The notes beneath the pieces were generated by a model, which saw only the letters and a program-made list of their open reading frames with translations, did no database searches and had not been told where the DNA came from. The position numbers were made by a program, and so were the translations under genes. Shown here in pieces: positions 41,774 to 53,199 of a stretch of DNA of 64,000 bases (the stretch's first letter is position 1; each line of letters opens with the position of its first letter). Origin of the DNA: CAJBLF01 sp964418415 (GTDB lineage Bacteria > Patescibacteriota > Gracilibacteria > Absconditabacterales > Absconditicoccaceae); the NCBI GenBank assembly GCA_964418415.1, contig CAYQLB010000002.1, positions 1-64,000 of the forward strand, written 5' to 3'.

Positions 41774-43075
41774 ATGGTTTTCCGTCCCGGGTGATTCCCT
41801 GAATACAGTCCAGCAGAGCAGTTGGTGTTCGATCAAGTCAAAGCTATTATTGAACAGAATTATCGTCACTATGGTTTTGCCCATATAGAAACTCCTGCAG
41901 TTGAGGCGAATTCTGTGCTTCTTGCCAAAAATGGTGAGGATGCAGGGAAACAGATTTTTTGATTATATGGATTAGCTCAAGGTAAGGATGATACTAAAGA
42001 CTATGCATTACATTTTGACCTAACGGTGCCTTTTGCAAGATATGTTTTGGATCGAGAAAATGAATTAACCTTTCCTTTCAAGCGTTATCAAATTCAGCCC
42101 GTTCGAAGAGGAGAAAGATCGCAAAGAGGAAGATTCAAGGAATTTTGGCAGTCAGATATAGATGTTATTTGGCAGGAAACTGAAAAATGAGCTATAGGTA
42201 AAAATCTTTTTTATGATGCGGAGATGTTAGTCGTAATAGCTAAAACTTTACATGAGATCATAGCTAAATTTCTCAATAACAAACCATTTTCATTACATGT
42301 AAATAATAGATATCTTCTTGCAGGATTTTTTTCTCAGTTTGATGAAAAAGTTGTTCCACAATTGTATAGTATACTTGATAAATATTATAAGATACCATTT
42401 GATATTTTTCAAAAAGAACTCGCTGAACTTGTTTCTCCTGATGAAGTCAAAAAAATAATCACTTTTGTACAAAGCAATTTTGAGAAATTAGATCCGCATC
42501 TTGTAGACAATGATCTCTATCGTAGATGATATCAAGAATTGCAAGAAGTATTTCGTTTTGTTGACGGACTTAATCAAGGAAAAAAATATACTATTGTCTG
42601 GGATCCATGTATTATCAGGGGATTAGATTATTATACCGGTACGGTCTATGAAACATTATTTGATGATGATATTGCACTTGGAAGTATTAGTTCTGGAGGA
42701 AGATATGAAAATCTCACTGGACATATCAATCCAAAAAAAAGTAACTATTCTGGTGTAGGAGGAAGTATAGGACTTTCAAGAATAGTCTATTTAATCTTAG
42801 AAACTATGAAACCTGAACATACGACGGCGACAGAATATCTTTTTGTGAATTTCTCTGAAACAATGAATGATATTTCCATGTTGGCAAATATATTTGTTGA
42901 TGAAGGCAAAGTTATAGAAATCTATCCATCTGCTGAGAAATTGGGAAAACAGTTTGCTTATGCAGACAAAAAATGAATTCCTCATGTTGTTATTTTTGGT
43001 GAAGGAGAAAAAGCAAAGAAACTCTATAAAATCAAACATATGAAAACGGGTGAGGAAACGGAAATTGCTTTATAA
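41774..43075 (+). CDS. hisS: Histidyl-tRNA synthetase
   Basis: The 433-aa class II synthetase has motif 1 (NYRHYGFAHIETPAVE), motif 2 (FPFKRYQIQPVRRGERSQRGRFKEFWQSD) and the histidine motifs RGLDYYTGTVYETL and SSGGRYENL. GGSIGLSRI is motif 3. The C-terminal anticodon-binding domain follows (about 350-433). TGA glycines occur at PGGFPEY, IFGLYG and EKGAIG. The start ATG gives the family N-terminus (FRPGGFPEYSP). Confidence 0.95.
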
Positions 43076-43125
43076 TAGGTAATAAGATGGGATAGATAGA
43101 TTAGACAGGATATGTTCTAATCACG

Positions 43126-44442
43126 CTACTCCTTCTTATTTACTTTTTTGTTTATACTTACTTCTAATTCCTGGATAACTTTGTTTTCTATTTTACTGAT
43201 TTTCATAATCAGTGATTTTTTAACTTCTTCGTGTTCTATATCGTGAATAGGGAGTGTTACTTTTTGTCCTAATTTCGGCAATCCCTTAGCTTTGCTCATA
43301 AAGACATAACTTGTTGTCTCTCATCAAAACTCTTCTTCAGAAAGTCCGAGATGTAAAAAATCTATCCCTAGTTTTTGGATAACGTCTTCAAACTTTACGT
43401 CTCATTGGATGAGTAGTCCTGTTGGTGTCTCTCTGATAGCTATAGGTTCTCTATCTATTTCGTCTTTGATATCACCGAATACTTCTTCTACGATATCCTC
43501 TAATGTGATCAATCATGCTACACCACCGTATTCGTCATTTATGACTGCAATATGTTTACGGCTGCGTTTGAACATATCTAATATAGTGTGGGTGGGTGTT
43601 GTTAGCGGCACTTTTATGATATCATTTTTTGGGAGATCTTTTAGTTTCTTATCTAAATAAATAGGATTCTGTTGAAGTTGAAAAAGCTCTCTGATGCTTG
43701 TTACTCGATTGATTTGGTCTATGTTGTGTTCATAGATAGGTATACGGGAATGAGAAAACTGTAATACTTTGTTTAATGCTTGTTGTAGGGTGAGGTTTGC
43801 ATCTAATGCTTCGATTTTTACTCTCGGAACCATTGTTTCTTCTGCAGTTATTTCATAGAAATCTAACATATTCTTTATTTTTTCGTATTCACCTTTTTCG
43901 AAAATTCCTTCTTTGTTTCCCATATCTATAAATGCTTCTATTTCTTCGTCAGTCATTTTATGTGATTTTTTTGATTTGAGGACCTTTATTAATGATTCTA
44001 CAAGTCGTACTATAGGAAAGAGAATTATTTGTAATACTTTGTAGATACGAACTACTTTTAATGCTATGGTGTCTGCATATTTGAGCGCCAATGATTTTGG
44101 GAAAATCTCTCAGAATAATAAAATCAGTAGAGTGACAACTCCTGTTGATATCCCTATTGCTGTGCCTGCTTCTCGTCCTGATATTTCAGCAATATCAATA
44201 CTTATTTTGGTTGCTAATGATGCTGCGGTGATATTTACTATATTATTTCCAATGAGTATGGTGATAAGTAATCTATCGCTCTTGTTTTTGAGATGTTTCA
44301 AAAGTAATGCTGTCTTATTTCCTTTTTTGATTAGTGCATTTATTTTGTGTAAAGGGATATTCATCAATGCTATTTCTGTCCCTGAAAAAAAAGCAGATCC
44401 TAAGATTAATAGGACAAATATAATAATTTCTCCTGAATTCAT
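43126..44442 (-). CDS. CNNM/CorC-type CBS-domain membrane protein
   Basis: The 438-aa protein has an N-terminal DUF21 (CNNM) domain of three to four membrane segments (FFSGTEIALMNIPLHKI, IGNNIVNITAASLATKI, ILLFGEIFPKSLALKYA). EETMVPRVKIEALD starts the CBS pair (about 195-320). A CorC/HlyC transporter-associated domain closes it (LGLSEEEFGGETTSYVF). The Gly in LFGEIFPK is TGA. The family is linked to Mg2+ or Co2+ transport. Ends in TAG. Confidence 0.92.
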
Positions 44443-44514
44443 AATAGTGTAATATATAACTAAATAATGGTTTTGATAAGTATAGAAAAATGATGCTTAG
44501 TATCAATACAACTT

Positions 44515-44544
44515 TTAAAAAAAAGAGCTAGGAAATACCTACTC
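44515..44544 (-). terminator. Terminator of the 50-aa membrane gene
   Basis: A GAG-TAGG/CCTA-CTC stem with a bulge is followed by a long T run on the minus strand. Confidence 0.65.
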
Positions 44545-44555
44545 TCATTCTTGTA

Positions 44556-44708
44556 TTATATTGATGTTCCCCAGAGTACTAAACATCCATAGAATAGAAT
44601 GATACCTATTACCATTCCTATAATTAAGATTGTTGTTGGGTGTTTTTCAGCCCATATTCTGAAGACTGATTTTTTTTCTTTTTGTATCTGGTTTTCCATT
44701 GTTGACAT
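44556..44708 (-). CDS. Small single-pass membrane protein, unknown
   Basis: A 50-aa ORF with a charged N-terminus (MSTMENQIQKEKKSVFRIW) and one membrane segment (TILIIGMVIGIILFYGCLVLWG). It has its own promoter and terminator and no TGA. Function is unknown. Confidence 0.65.
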   Translation of the reverse strand: MSTMENQIQKEKKSVFRIWAEKHPTTILIIGMVIGIILFYGCLVLWGTSI

Positions 44709-44721
44709 ATTTGTTTTGTAT

Positions 44722-44749
44722 GTTATAAATAAAATTATCTAAAAATCAA
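44722..44749 (-). promoter_or_regulatory. Promoter of the 50-aa membrane gene
   Basis: TTGATT (44744-44749) and TATAAC (44722-44727) with a 16-bp spacer on the minus strand. Confidence 0.5.
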
Positions 44750-44826
44750 TGATATTTTCTTAATCGCTTGATTTTATCTATTAACTAAATACACATTAGG
44801 TATTGATTTTATCTCGTCCGTACGCT

Positions 44827-45951
44827 ATGTCTTTGTTACAATTTGTTATCATACTTTCTGCTATAGTGTTCATCCTCTTTGGGGTAGATCTCTATAAACG
44901 TAAAAAAATGAACATTTTACATTTCATAGTTTTTTTTATTGGATGAGGTATGGTAGTTCTCTTTGCATTTAATCAAGGACTACTCAATAGATTTGGTAGC
45001 TTTTTTTGATTGGCTAGAGGTGCAGATTTGCTTGTTTATATCTCACTTATTCTTTTATTCTATTTTTATATAGATCTTCTCAATAAACATACTAAAGATA
45101 AATTTCAACTCACAAGACTTATTTCTCAGGAAGCTATAGATAAAGGATATATGATCAATCAATCTCTTTTTCATCAACGAGTCAATACGGATGAAAAAGA
45201 TCAGTTTGTGTTTAATATTAGGGTATATAATGAAGCAGAAGTTATCGGTAGTGTTATAGATGAGATTATCGCTCACGGATTTTCCAAGATTGTCGTAATC
45301 AATGATGGATCATCGGACAACTCGTTGTCCGTTTTACAGCAAAAGAGACAGCAATATTCTGATAAAATGATCATTGTTTTGTCTCATACCATCAATAGAG
45401 GCTGATGAGCAGCCAATCAAACCTGATATAATTTCATCAAGAAATATGGCGATGAAATGAAAATTCATCGATTCGTTGGCTTCGATGCTGATGGCCAGAT
45501 GGATATCAAAGATATGTATACCTTTATGCAACATATCAAACAGGATGCAAAACTATGATTGGATCTAGAGAATAAAAAGCCCGATCTTTATCTTGGTTCA
45601 AGATTCCTTGATGGAAGTATCGTCCAGAATATGCCGTCTTTGAGAAGATATATTCTTCGAATAGCCAAATTAGTGACTAGAATGTTTTATGGAACAAAGG
45701 TTTCTGATCCTCATATTGGGTATAGGGTTATTTCCCTTTCCGCTTTGAGGAAATTTACATTGACTGCTGATGGTATGCATTATGCTAATGAACTCAACGA
45801 ACAAATTAAAAGATTTGGATTGAGATATAAAGAAATTCCCGTTCATATCCGCTATACCGAACATAGTCTTACTAAGTGACATAGACAAAAAAATTCGAAC
45901 AGTCTTAGACTTGCTGCAGAAATGATTTATAAAAAGATTTTCTTCAGATAG
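44827..45951 (+). CDS. DUF2304 domain fused to family 2 glycosyltransferase
   Basis: The 374-aa product starts with three hydrophobic segments of a DUF2304 domain (about 1-95). A DPM1-like GT2 domain follows: FNIRVYNEAEVIGSVIDEII, KIVVINDGSSDNS (about 155-167) and VGFDADGQMDIKDM, with the DxD-like DADGQ. NMPSLRRYILRIAKLVTRMF and DPHIGYRVIS are acceptor-side motifs. DUF2304 and DPM1-like genes are often adjacent; here they are fused. It probably transfers a hexose to polyprenyl phosphate at the membrane. Ends in TAG. Confidence 0.9.
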
Positions 45952-46043
45952 AAAATTTTCAGTGACGAGTGTAGAGTGACTGGTGACGCGGGATTAATAG
46001 TGAATAGTCACGAGTTATTGTATTTATCTTGTTAGTTGTGGAA

Positions 46044-46391
46044 ATGTTAATAAATGACTTTGAGGAGATATTGTCATGGCAAAAAGCACAAGATTTATCT
46101 TATGAGATATACAAGCAATTAGCGTCGCTCAAAGATTTTTCCTTTAGAGATCAAATACAAAGAGCTTGAGTTTCTATTTCTAATAATATAGCAGAATGAT
46201 TTGAAAGAAAGAGTAATAATGAGTTTAAATATTTTTTATATGTTGCTAAATGATCTTCTGGAGAACTGCGTTCTATGCTTATTTTAGCTAAAAGATTATG
46301 ATATATAGATGAAAAAGTTTTCCAAAAAATGTATATAGAAGTAAAAGAAATATCAAAACTTCTTTGAGGGTTGATAAAATCGCTAAAATAA
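46044..46391 (+). CDS. Four-helix-bundle (23S rRNA intervening-sequence) protein
   Basis: The 115-aa protein matches the IVP family: LSWQKAQDLSYEIYKQ, SLKDFSFRDQIQRAGVSISNNIAEGFERKSNNEF and ELRSMLILAKRLGYID. These proteins were first found inside 23S rRNA insertions but also occur alone, or as diversity-generating retroelement accessory Avd. No rRNA lies here. GTGACGAGT/CGAGTTA-like repeats flank the gene on both sides (45970-46025 and 46391-46425). Six TGA glycines include AEGFER. Confidence 0.88.
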
Positions 46392-46447
46392 TACTCGTTA
46401 CTCGTAACTAGATACTCGTAACATTTTAAATTTTAATTTAAAATCCA

Positions 46448-47686
46448 ATGATTGATTTGAAAAAAGTTCGCGACGATATCGCGGCATATAAAATAATTTG
46501 TGAAAAGAAAGGGAAACAAATAGATGTCGAAGCTATTCTCGCAAAAGATGATCAGAGAAAAGAGTTTCAACAAAAGATCGATGTGATGAAATTCCAGCAG
46601 AAAGAGCTAGCAGCAAAAAAGGAATACGATAGTGCCAAAGCTTTGAAAACTGAAATTCAGTGATTGGAACAACAATATGATACGATTGTTAAAGAGTTGA
46701 ATATCGAACTTCTAAAAATGCCGAATACGGCTTTACATCATGATGTACCTATCGGTAAGGATGATAGTGAAAATGTTGTAGTCAAGACTTTTGGTGATGT
46801 TCCGAATTTTGATTTTGAGCCAAAAGATCATATGACGCTTATGAAACAATATGATATGGTCGATGGAGAAAGGGGAGTTAAGCTTGCATGAGCGCGTAGT
46901 TATTTTCTCAAGGGTGATGGTATGTTACTTGAACAAGCAGTATTGCAATATACCTTAAAAAAACTTGTAGAAAAATGATTTACCCCCATGAATGTGCCAA
47001 ATATTGTTAATCCAGAATGTCTTATTGGAACTGGATATTTTCCTGGAGGAGAGGAGGATGCGTATCGGATGGAAAGAGATAATCAATGGCTTATTTGAAC
47101 ATCTGAAATTCCTGTGACTGCGTATCATATGGATGAAGTCTTGGAGGAAAAAGATTTACCAAAAAAATATTGCGGCTATTCTGCATGTTATCGTAGAGAA
47201 GCTGGTACGTATGGAAAAGATACTGCTGGACTCTATAGGGTACATCAATTCAATAAAGTAGAACAAGTCGTTATTTTGCCGGAAGATGAAAAAATGTCCA
47301 ACGAATATCATCAACAGATTCTGCAAAATGCTATGGATATTCTTGATGATTTTAAACTTCCGTATCGTCTGTTACAGCTATGTTCTGGCGATTTAGCTAT
47401 CGGTAAGTACAATTCTCATGATTTGGAATGCTGGATGCCTTCACGTAATGCATATGGAGAAACACACTCTGTGACTTCATTTTTGGATTTCCAGGCACGT
47501 AGATTGAATCTTAGATATCGTGATGTAGAGGGAAAAATTAAATATTGTTATACCATGAATAATACTGCTATCGCTACACCAAGGATTCTTATAGCTCTCA
47601 TAGAAAATAATCAACAAAAAGATGGTACAATCAAGATCCCTGAGGTCTTGGTGCCGTATATGGGGAAAGAGTATATAGGGAAATAA
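46448..47686 (+). CDS. serS: Seryl-tRNA synthetase
   Basis: The 412-aa class II enzyme has the N-terminal coiled coil (about 25-100). The core follows, with GARSYFLKGDGMLLEQAVLQY, TSEIPVTAYH (motif 1), RREAGTYGKDTAGLYRVHQF (motif 2) and NNTAIATPRILIALIENNQ (motif 3). Only five TGA codons occur, including the one joining the arm to the core. Start ATG with family MIDLKKVRDD. It charges tRNA-Ser and tRNA-Sec. Confidence 0.95.
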
Positions 47687-47731
47687 CGTACGAATTATAG
47701 GTTATATCTATTCAATGGATTTTTTTATTGT

Positions 47732-48301
47732 TTATATATTTGCTTTTTGCTCTTTGGCTAATGTATCCAATAGCAATGCATTTTTTCCTGTTTGATATAA
47801 ATATTTTATATTACAGCTTATGTCTGTTATAATTAATTTTGCTGTTGTTCCTTCTATCTGTACTTTTATATTATTAGGGGTAATACCGTACATATCAGTA
47901 AATAATATACCACTTTTTCTTTGTATATCTTGGGTGATATTATTGCAGAGTATATCTATCCTCATTTTCCCTATTTCGTTTTCATATTCCTTGAGTGTTT
48001 TTCCTGGTATGTATTCAGGATGAGTAATAAGAAGTGATTGTTTATCCAATGTACTTGCTTCATAAATTCATTGAGGAGATAAGCTGAGTATTGATATTTC
48101 TCGTTGATCTATTTTTTTCCCTTCTAAGGTACATTCTCCAAAATATATCTCTTTTTTGTAGGAAGATACACTTTGTTGTAATGTGTGATATAATTCAAGT
48201 ATATGTCTACTGATGTACTTCTTGTCGTATTCTTTGGTGAATATTTCCTGTCCATCTATTTTTTCTGTATAATAGGCATATGCATCTCCTGAGTTGTTCA
48301 T
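47732..48301 (-). CDS. Hypothetical 189-aa protein
   Basis: A single frame once one TGA (Gly) is read through. It starts MNNSGDAYAYYTEKIDGQEIFTK and has no signal or membrane segment. GECTLEGKKIDQREISILSLSPQ and the Ile-rich C-terminal half (KVQIEGTTAKLIITDISC) suggest a mixed alpha/beta fold. I recognise no family. It converges with serS. Confidence 0.68.
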
Positions 48302-48370
48302 GACTATGTATAGTATATAAATAACTTATTATATTTATTTTTTTACATAGGTCAAATTTTTTAAAAAACA

Positions 48371-48393
48371 AAAAAAGCTTCCACGAAGGAAGT
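48371..48393 (-). terminator. Terminator after tRNA-Cys
   Basis: CTTCC/GGAAG stem followed by seven T on the minus strand, 56 nt beyond the tRNA. Confidence 0.65.
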
Positions 48394-48448
48394 TTCTTTT
48401 GACGACGGAACTGATACTAGTCGCTTGGTTGTATTGCTAGAGTATATA

Positions 48449-48522
48449 AGGCACCTGCCGGATTCGAACCGGCGAACCAAGGTTTTGCAGACCCGTCTAT
48501 TAGACCACTCTAGCAAGGTGCC
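48449..48522 (-). tRNA. tRNA-Cys (GCA)
   Basis: A 74-nt cloverleaf with acceptor GGCACCT/AGGTGCC, anticodon loop CTGCAAA, T arm GCCGGTTCGAATCCGGC and a U discriminator, as expected for Cys. The CCA end is not encoded. Confidence 0.95.
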
Positions 48523-48814
48523 ATTTTGGTCGTGTGGTATATATATGAATTCGGTCTAACTTTTCAATTCCAAATCATAGATTTGTATATTCTCCTTCAA
48601 AAATACTTTTCATTTTCGTCTCGTTCTTCAAAAATTTTTTCTATATTTGATTGAATGATATGTAGTTCCCAAAACGAATGAAAGATTCGATTGGGAAACT
48701 ATGATTGAAGAATATATAGTTACTATCACAATGAAAAATTGTGTAGTAAACTATTGTTTTGACGTTAGAAAAATTTCGCTATATCTCAATTTTTCTTGGC
48801 GTTTCAATAATAAA

Positions 48815-49273
48815 TTATCTCATTGTTTTCATTTCTCTGTCCATCTGTTTTTTGATATCCTTTTCTTTGAGTATTTGCTTTTTTTCTATCTTTCTCATAA
48901 GTTTCGCTATTCCTATTTTGAGTTTAATTAATCCTTTTTTGTTGATGAATATTTCCAACGGTATGATAGTTGTTCATGATTTGTCGAGTGCTGCAGAAAT
49001 TTTCGCTAATTCTTTTTTGGTGATCAATAATTTTCTTTTGCCTTTGGATTGATAGCTAGGGACGAGTACATGAGATGTTTTTTCATATAATGGCACGTCC
49101 ATATTGAGTATCCATAATTCTTTATCTTCTAATCTTACAAACGCATCTTTGATATTTACATGACTTGTCTTGATTGACTTAACTTCATATCATTTTAAAA
49201 TTATTCCGACTTCATATTCCTTGTCGACCTGATAATCGTGATAAATGTGTCTATTTTTGCTGATTAGCTTCAT
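48815..49273 (-). CDS. smpB: SsrA-binding protein SmpB
   Basis: SmpB binds tmRNA and delivers it to stalled ribosomes. The 152-aa protein has SKNRHIYHDYQVDKEYEVGI, KGYEVKSIKTSHVNIKDAFVR and GKRKLLITKKEL, the OB-fold core. The C-terminal helix (EKKQILKEKDIKKQMDREMK) enters the mRNA channel. Its partner tmRNA is at 6583-6958. About 290 bp between it and the tRNA-Cys gene hold a GTTTCCCAA/TTGGGAAC hairpin and no gene. Confidence 0.95.
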
Positions 49274-49351
49274 ATTTACATATTGGTAAAAGGTGAAAGA
49301 TAAAAGGTGAAAGGCCTTGTCTCTTTATACTTTCACCTTATTTTCTATGGT

Positions 49352-50473
49352 TTATTTAGCGTCTACTCGATTGATTTTTGTGTTTCCTACTCATATGTTG
49401 ATATAGATATTCACTATTCCTTTTGCTCCACTGAGATTTTGTGATTGAAAATAATGTCATGATAATACATCGAATTGAGGTGTGTCGAGCATACCCAAAA
49501 GATGTTTATAGTACATAATAACTCCTATGTCTTTGGGAACATCTATCTGTATATTTGCTGCAGCACCTTGGATCTCTATGGTATTTCCTGAAAGTACATT
49601 TCCTATATTTATGCTGATATCATCGATTCCTGCATGAAATTTTAGTGCTTTTCGTTTGAATGTAGTGAAATCGATAGTATGGAGTCAGAAAAGATTCTTG
49701 ATATAGATGAAGTCAAATAGCTTATCATTAGGAACCTGTAGATTGCTATTGCTCCGATATTTTTGCAGTACATTTCGATTGCTGTCTTCTTTGATTTTGA
49801 GATATGCTATGTTATTGTTTTCCCCTGAGGCAAGAAGTATTTTTCTATCAGAATTCCAAGATCATAGGATTGTTTTTCCTGTAGTGTTTTTTCATATAAT
49901 GGAAGAATTTCCTATCATGGTTTCCATATAGATATTCGTCTTTTTATCTGCTTTAGGTAGTTGATATTCTCGTTGTATTCCCTCTTTCCGTTTTGTTGAA
50001 GGATTGAGAGAAGTATAGATTCCTATAGTAAATATTCATCAAAAGACGGTCAAAAAGAGGATTAGTCCAAAAATTTTTCCGAGCAATCATTTGTAGCTTC
50101 GGATAATAATAGTACTGAAAATAATTACCAACGGATAAATTTGATGAAGATTGAAGTTGTTTATAGAAAGGCTTATCATATTTGTAGATTCTCCAAGCAT
50201 TAGAAATCATATAACAAGCAATGCTATTATTGTCAATGTCCTAAAGAATCCGTGTATTCTTTGTTTTTTGTAGATGATTTTTTCTATGACCTGTACTACC
50301 GGAGCTTGTTGTGTAAAAAATTCTGGCATTTGAGGAACAGATTCCTGTAGTTGTGGTGGAGGAGGAGTGTAGACGGGTATTTGTTCTTTAGCTTCTGGGA
50401 CGGTTTCCGTTTGCTGTGTTTCGTCTAAGCTTTTGCCCAACTCTTTCTCTACAAAATTTTTTGCTTCAACCAT
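49352..50473 (-). CDS. Membrane protein with C-terminal beta-rich domain (LiaF/toast-rack-like)
   Basis: A 373-aa protein. The N-terminus is acidic and Pro-rich (about 1-65, VPEAKEQIPVYTPPPP). About four hydrophobic segments follow (about 78-170). The C-terminal half is beta-rich with regular Gly/Ile pattern (FHAGIDDISINIGNVLSGNTIEIQGAAANIQIDVP), ending GVGNTKINRVD, resembling the right-handed toast-rack domain of LiaF/DUF4097 proteins. A role in envelope stress sensing is possible but inferred. A 10-bp hairpin (AAGGTGAAAG/CTTTCACCTT) follows the stop. Confidence 0.78.
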
Positions 50474-50529
50474 GACTAAATTGCTAAAATGTTAAAATGA
50501 AGAAATGCTAAAATGATATTTTTTGTATA

Positions 50530-51117
50530 TTAGTATTGATGTCATTTTTGTTTATTAAATTCATATTCTATTTCTTTAAATTTTTCTTGTGCTTCTTGGG
50601 TATTGGTTGTTATGCTATTTTTTATTTCTATGATTTCTGCATCATTATTTTTGGTATCATAGATAGCGAACGTAGCTACGCCAGTCTTGTATGCACCAAT
50701 TTCTCCTGGGTTTACAACTAAACAATCTCAGATAAACTCTTTGTTTTTTAGATGATTGTGTCCATAAAAAACTGCATCGAAATCTCAAGATTTTGCCATA
50801 GATTTTGCCAGTAGAGGATAGTGTGATAAGAATAGTTTACGATTATCAATTTCTATAATATCAAAGACATCAAATCCCATTTCCAGATTACTTCATTCTT
50901 TCAATGAGAGTTTTGTTATAAGTGATTTATCTCCATCATTATTTCCCCAAATAGCTCTAATTTTTATAGGACTAGCACATAATATTCCTGCAATTGCGGC
51001 TCAACAAAAGTCTCATAAAAAGACAATTTCTTCAATGTTAAAATTCTTTATTTGATTAAGTGCCATAATGATATTATGGGCGTTATCGTGAATATCTGAA
51101 ATTATAGCAATTTTCAT
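50530..51117 (-). CDS. Metallophosphoesterase (YfcE/MJ0936-like)
   Basis: The 195-aa product carries the calcineurin-like metal motifs: SDIHDN (7-12), FLGDFCG (about 37-43), WGNNDGD (about 60-66), LSHYP and YGHNHLKN. One Gly in LGDFCG is TGA. It belongs to the YfcE family of phosphodiesterases. The start ATG is 1 nt from the stop of glyS, so the two are probably co-transcribed. Confidence 0.93.
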
Positions 51118-51118
51118 T

Positions 51119-52552
51119 TTACGATATATATTTCATAAAGTTCTTTAGTTCGTCAGTTTTTACTCTTTCTTGTTTCATACTATCTCTTTCTCTGATGGTG
51201 ACGGTTCCATCTTCAATACTTTGATGATCTATGGTAATGCAGTATGGTGTCCCAATTTCATCCTGTCTGCGATATCTTTTCCCTATTGCTCATCCGTCAT
51301 CATATTCGCATTTATAGTCCTTACTCAATTCTTTGAAGATTTTTTCTGCTAACGCTACTTGTTTATCATCTTTTTTAACCAAAGGTAAAACAGCGAATTT
51401 TATAGGTGCTAATTGTTTTGGAAATCTTGTTACCACACGAGTCTCACCGTCGTCTAGTTTTTCTTCATCATAGAATTCCAACATAGTCACCATGACAGTT
51501 CTTCCTACTCCAAATGATGCTTCTATACATCGAGGAATATATCTTTTCCCTGTGAAAGGATCAGAATATTGCATATCCTTTCCACTTACCTCTTGATGCT
51601 GTTTGAGATCGAAATCTGTTCTGTTGTGTATTCCTTGAATCTCTCAGAATCCTCGTGGATATTGATATTCTATATCGGTCGCTGCTGCAGCGTAATGTGC
51701 GAGCTTTTCATGGTCTTTGAATCTCAAATGATCGGGTTTGATTCCTATAATGGTTGTCCGATATTTCATTGCATCTTGTTTCCGTATATTATATGTTTCC
51801 ATCGCTCTATCTGCATCATTTTCTACGAAATATTCTATTTCCATTTGTTCAAATTCTCTTGTCCTATAGAGAAATTGTCCTGGAGTGATTTCATTCCTGA
51901 ATGCTTTCCCTATCTGTGCTAATCCAAATGGAATCCTTGCTCTTGTTGTATCCAATATCGCTTTAAAATCCGTGAACAATGATTGACAGGTTTCTGGTCT
52001 CATATAGACTTTTGAACTCTCATTGGCTACCGGTCCGAGATGGGTATCCAGCATCAAGTTAAAATTTCTACATTCTGTCCATTCTGCTTCTTTTTTACTT
52101 TCAGGATTTTTCTGGATATTTTTCATGATAAATGCTCTCATCCCTTCGTTACCTCGTGATTCTGGAGAGAGATTTTTTACTCATAATTTTTTTGCCAAAG
52201 CTTCGTCGTCGAGTCCGTCCCTGTTTTTTTCAAAAAAGTCTTCGATGATTTTGTCTGCGCGAAATCTTTGTCCGGTTTTTTTATCGTCTATCAAAGCATC
52301 AGAAAAAGAAGCTAAGTGACCACTTGCTTTCCAGGTGGTTGGATGTGCTATGATTGCCGTGTCCATAAGAATAATATCATCTCTTTCTTGGGTGAAATGT
52401 TTCGTCCAAAGGTCTGCTATATTTTTCTTGAGTAATGATCCATAAGGACCAAAATCCCAAGCGTTTGCTAATCATCCATAAATCTCTGAATTCGGATAGA
52501 CGAATCATTTTCTCTTTGCTCGTGCAACAATCGTTTCTAAACTAAATCACAT
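51119..52552 (-). CDS. glyS: Glycyl-tRNA synthetase (alpha2 type)
   Basis: The 477-aa product is the eukaryote/archaea-like dimeric GlyRS also used by many bacteria. It has SLETIVARAKRKGFVYPNSEIYGG and WDFGPYGSLLKKNI, motif 2 RARIPFGLAQIGKAFRNEI, EFEQMEIEYFV and motif 3 CIEASFGVGRT. The anticodon-binding domain follows. It must also charge the tRNA-Gly that reads UGA in this code, so it supports the recoding. TGA itself encodes several of its glycines. Start ATG at 52552. Confidence 0.95.
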
Positions 52553-52730
52553 ACTCTATAATTGAAAGATTAAAACATTGAAATATGGGAAAATTAATTC
52601 AATAGTTTACCATTGTTTTGTATATAGGAAAATAGCCCGTATTTTCAATTCGTAATTGTGTTTAGCTGGAAGCTCAAAGCTTCAAGCTAAAAGCTGTGTT
52701 TCTGGCATATATATTTAGTATAGTAAAAAT

Positions 52731-52758
52731 TTGCATTATTTCGATTTCTGAGTATACT
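52731..52758 (+). promoter_or_regulatory. Promoter before the 52784 short ORF
   Basis: TTGCAT (52731-52736) and TATACT (52753-52758) with a 16-bp spacer, 25 nt before ATG 52784, which has a strong AAGGAGGT Shine-Dalgarno sequence. Confidence 0.5.
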
Positions 52759-52783
52759 TAATATTAGGAAGGAGGTCTTGCAT

Positions 52784-53101
52784 ATGACTATAATGCGATA
52801 CACTATCGGCATACTTGCTGTATTCTAGTATTTCCCACTATATTTCAGGCTTAATAAAGTGCTACCAAAAATAAAAACAAAACTGCCTATATTTACTCTC
52901 TTATTTGTAGCATTATACTTTTTTTTGCCCTATATAGTCTTCACTAGTCCATATAGTACAGTCAAAACCCGATGTATACCGTTTTGTGTATACCCCTGCT
53001 TGTATCGTATTTGTTATGTTCGATTCTATCGTTCTATAATGTTTCATATACGGTTCCTTCTTCCTTTCCAAAAAAATAATTGAATGTGGTCATTAAAATA
53101 G
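52784..53101 (+). other. Short ORF (14 codons) continuing in frame past a TAG
   Basis: A consensus AAGGAGGT precedes the ATG of a 14-residue ORF (MTIMRYTIGILAVF) that ends in TAG at 52826. The same frame then stays open for about 90 codons, rich in hydrophobic residues and Cys, to TAG at 53101. It may be a short peptide, a gene broken by a sequence error, or a regulatory leader. I cannot name a product. Confidence 0.35.
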
Positions 53102-53148
53102 CCTTCAAAAAGCCATTAAATTACTTCCTAAAAAAAGTCCTCTAAAAT

Positions 53149-53176
53149 TTGACAAATTAAAAAAAATTAATATAAT
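53149..53176 (+). promoter_or_regulatory. Promoter ahead of the 305-bp tandem repeat
   Basis: Perfect TTGACA (53149-53154) and TATAAT (53171-53176) separated by 16 bp. Confidence 0.7.
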
Positions 53177-53199
53177 TATATCGTAATCATCTTTCCATA

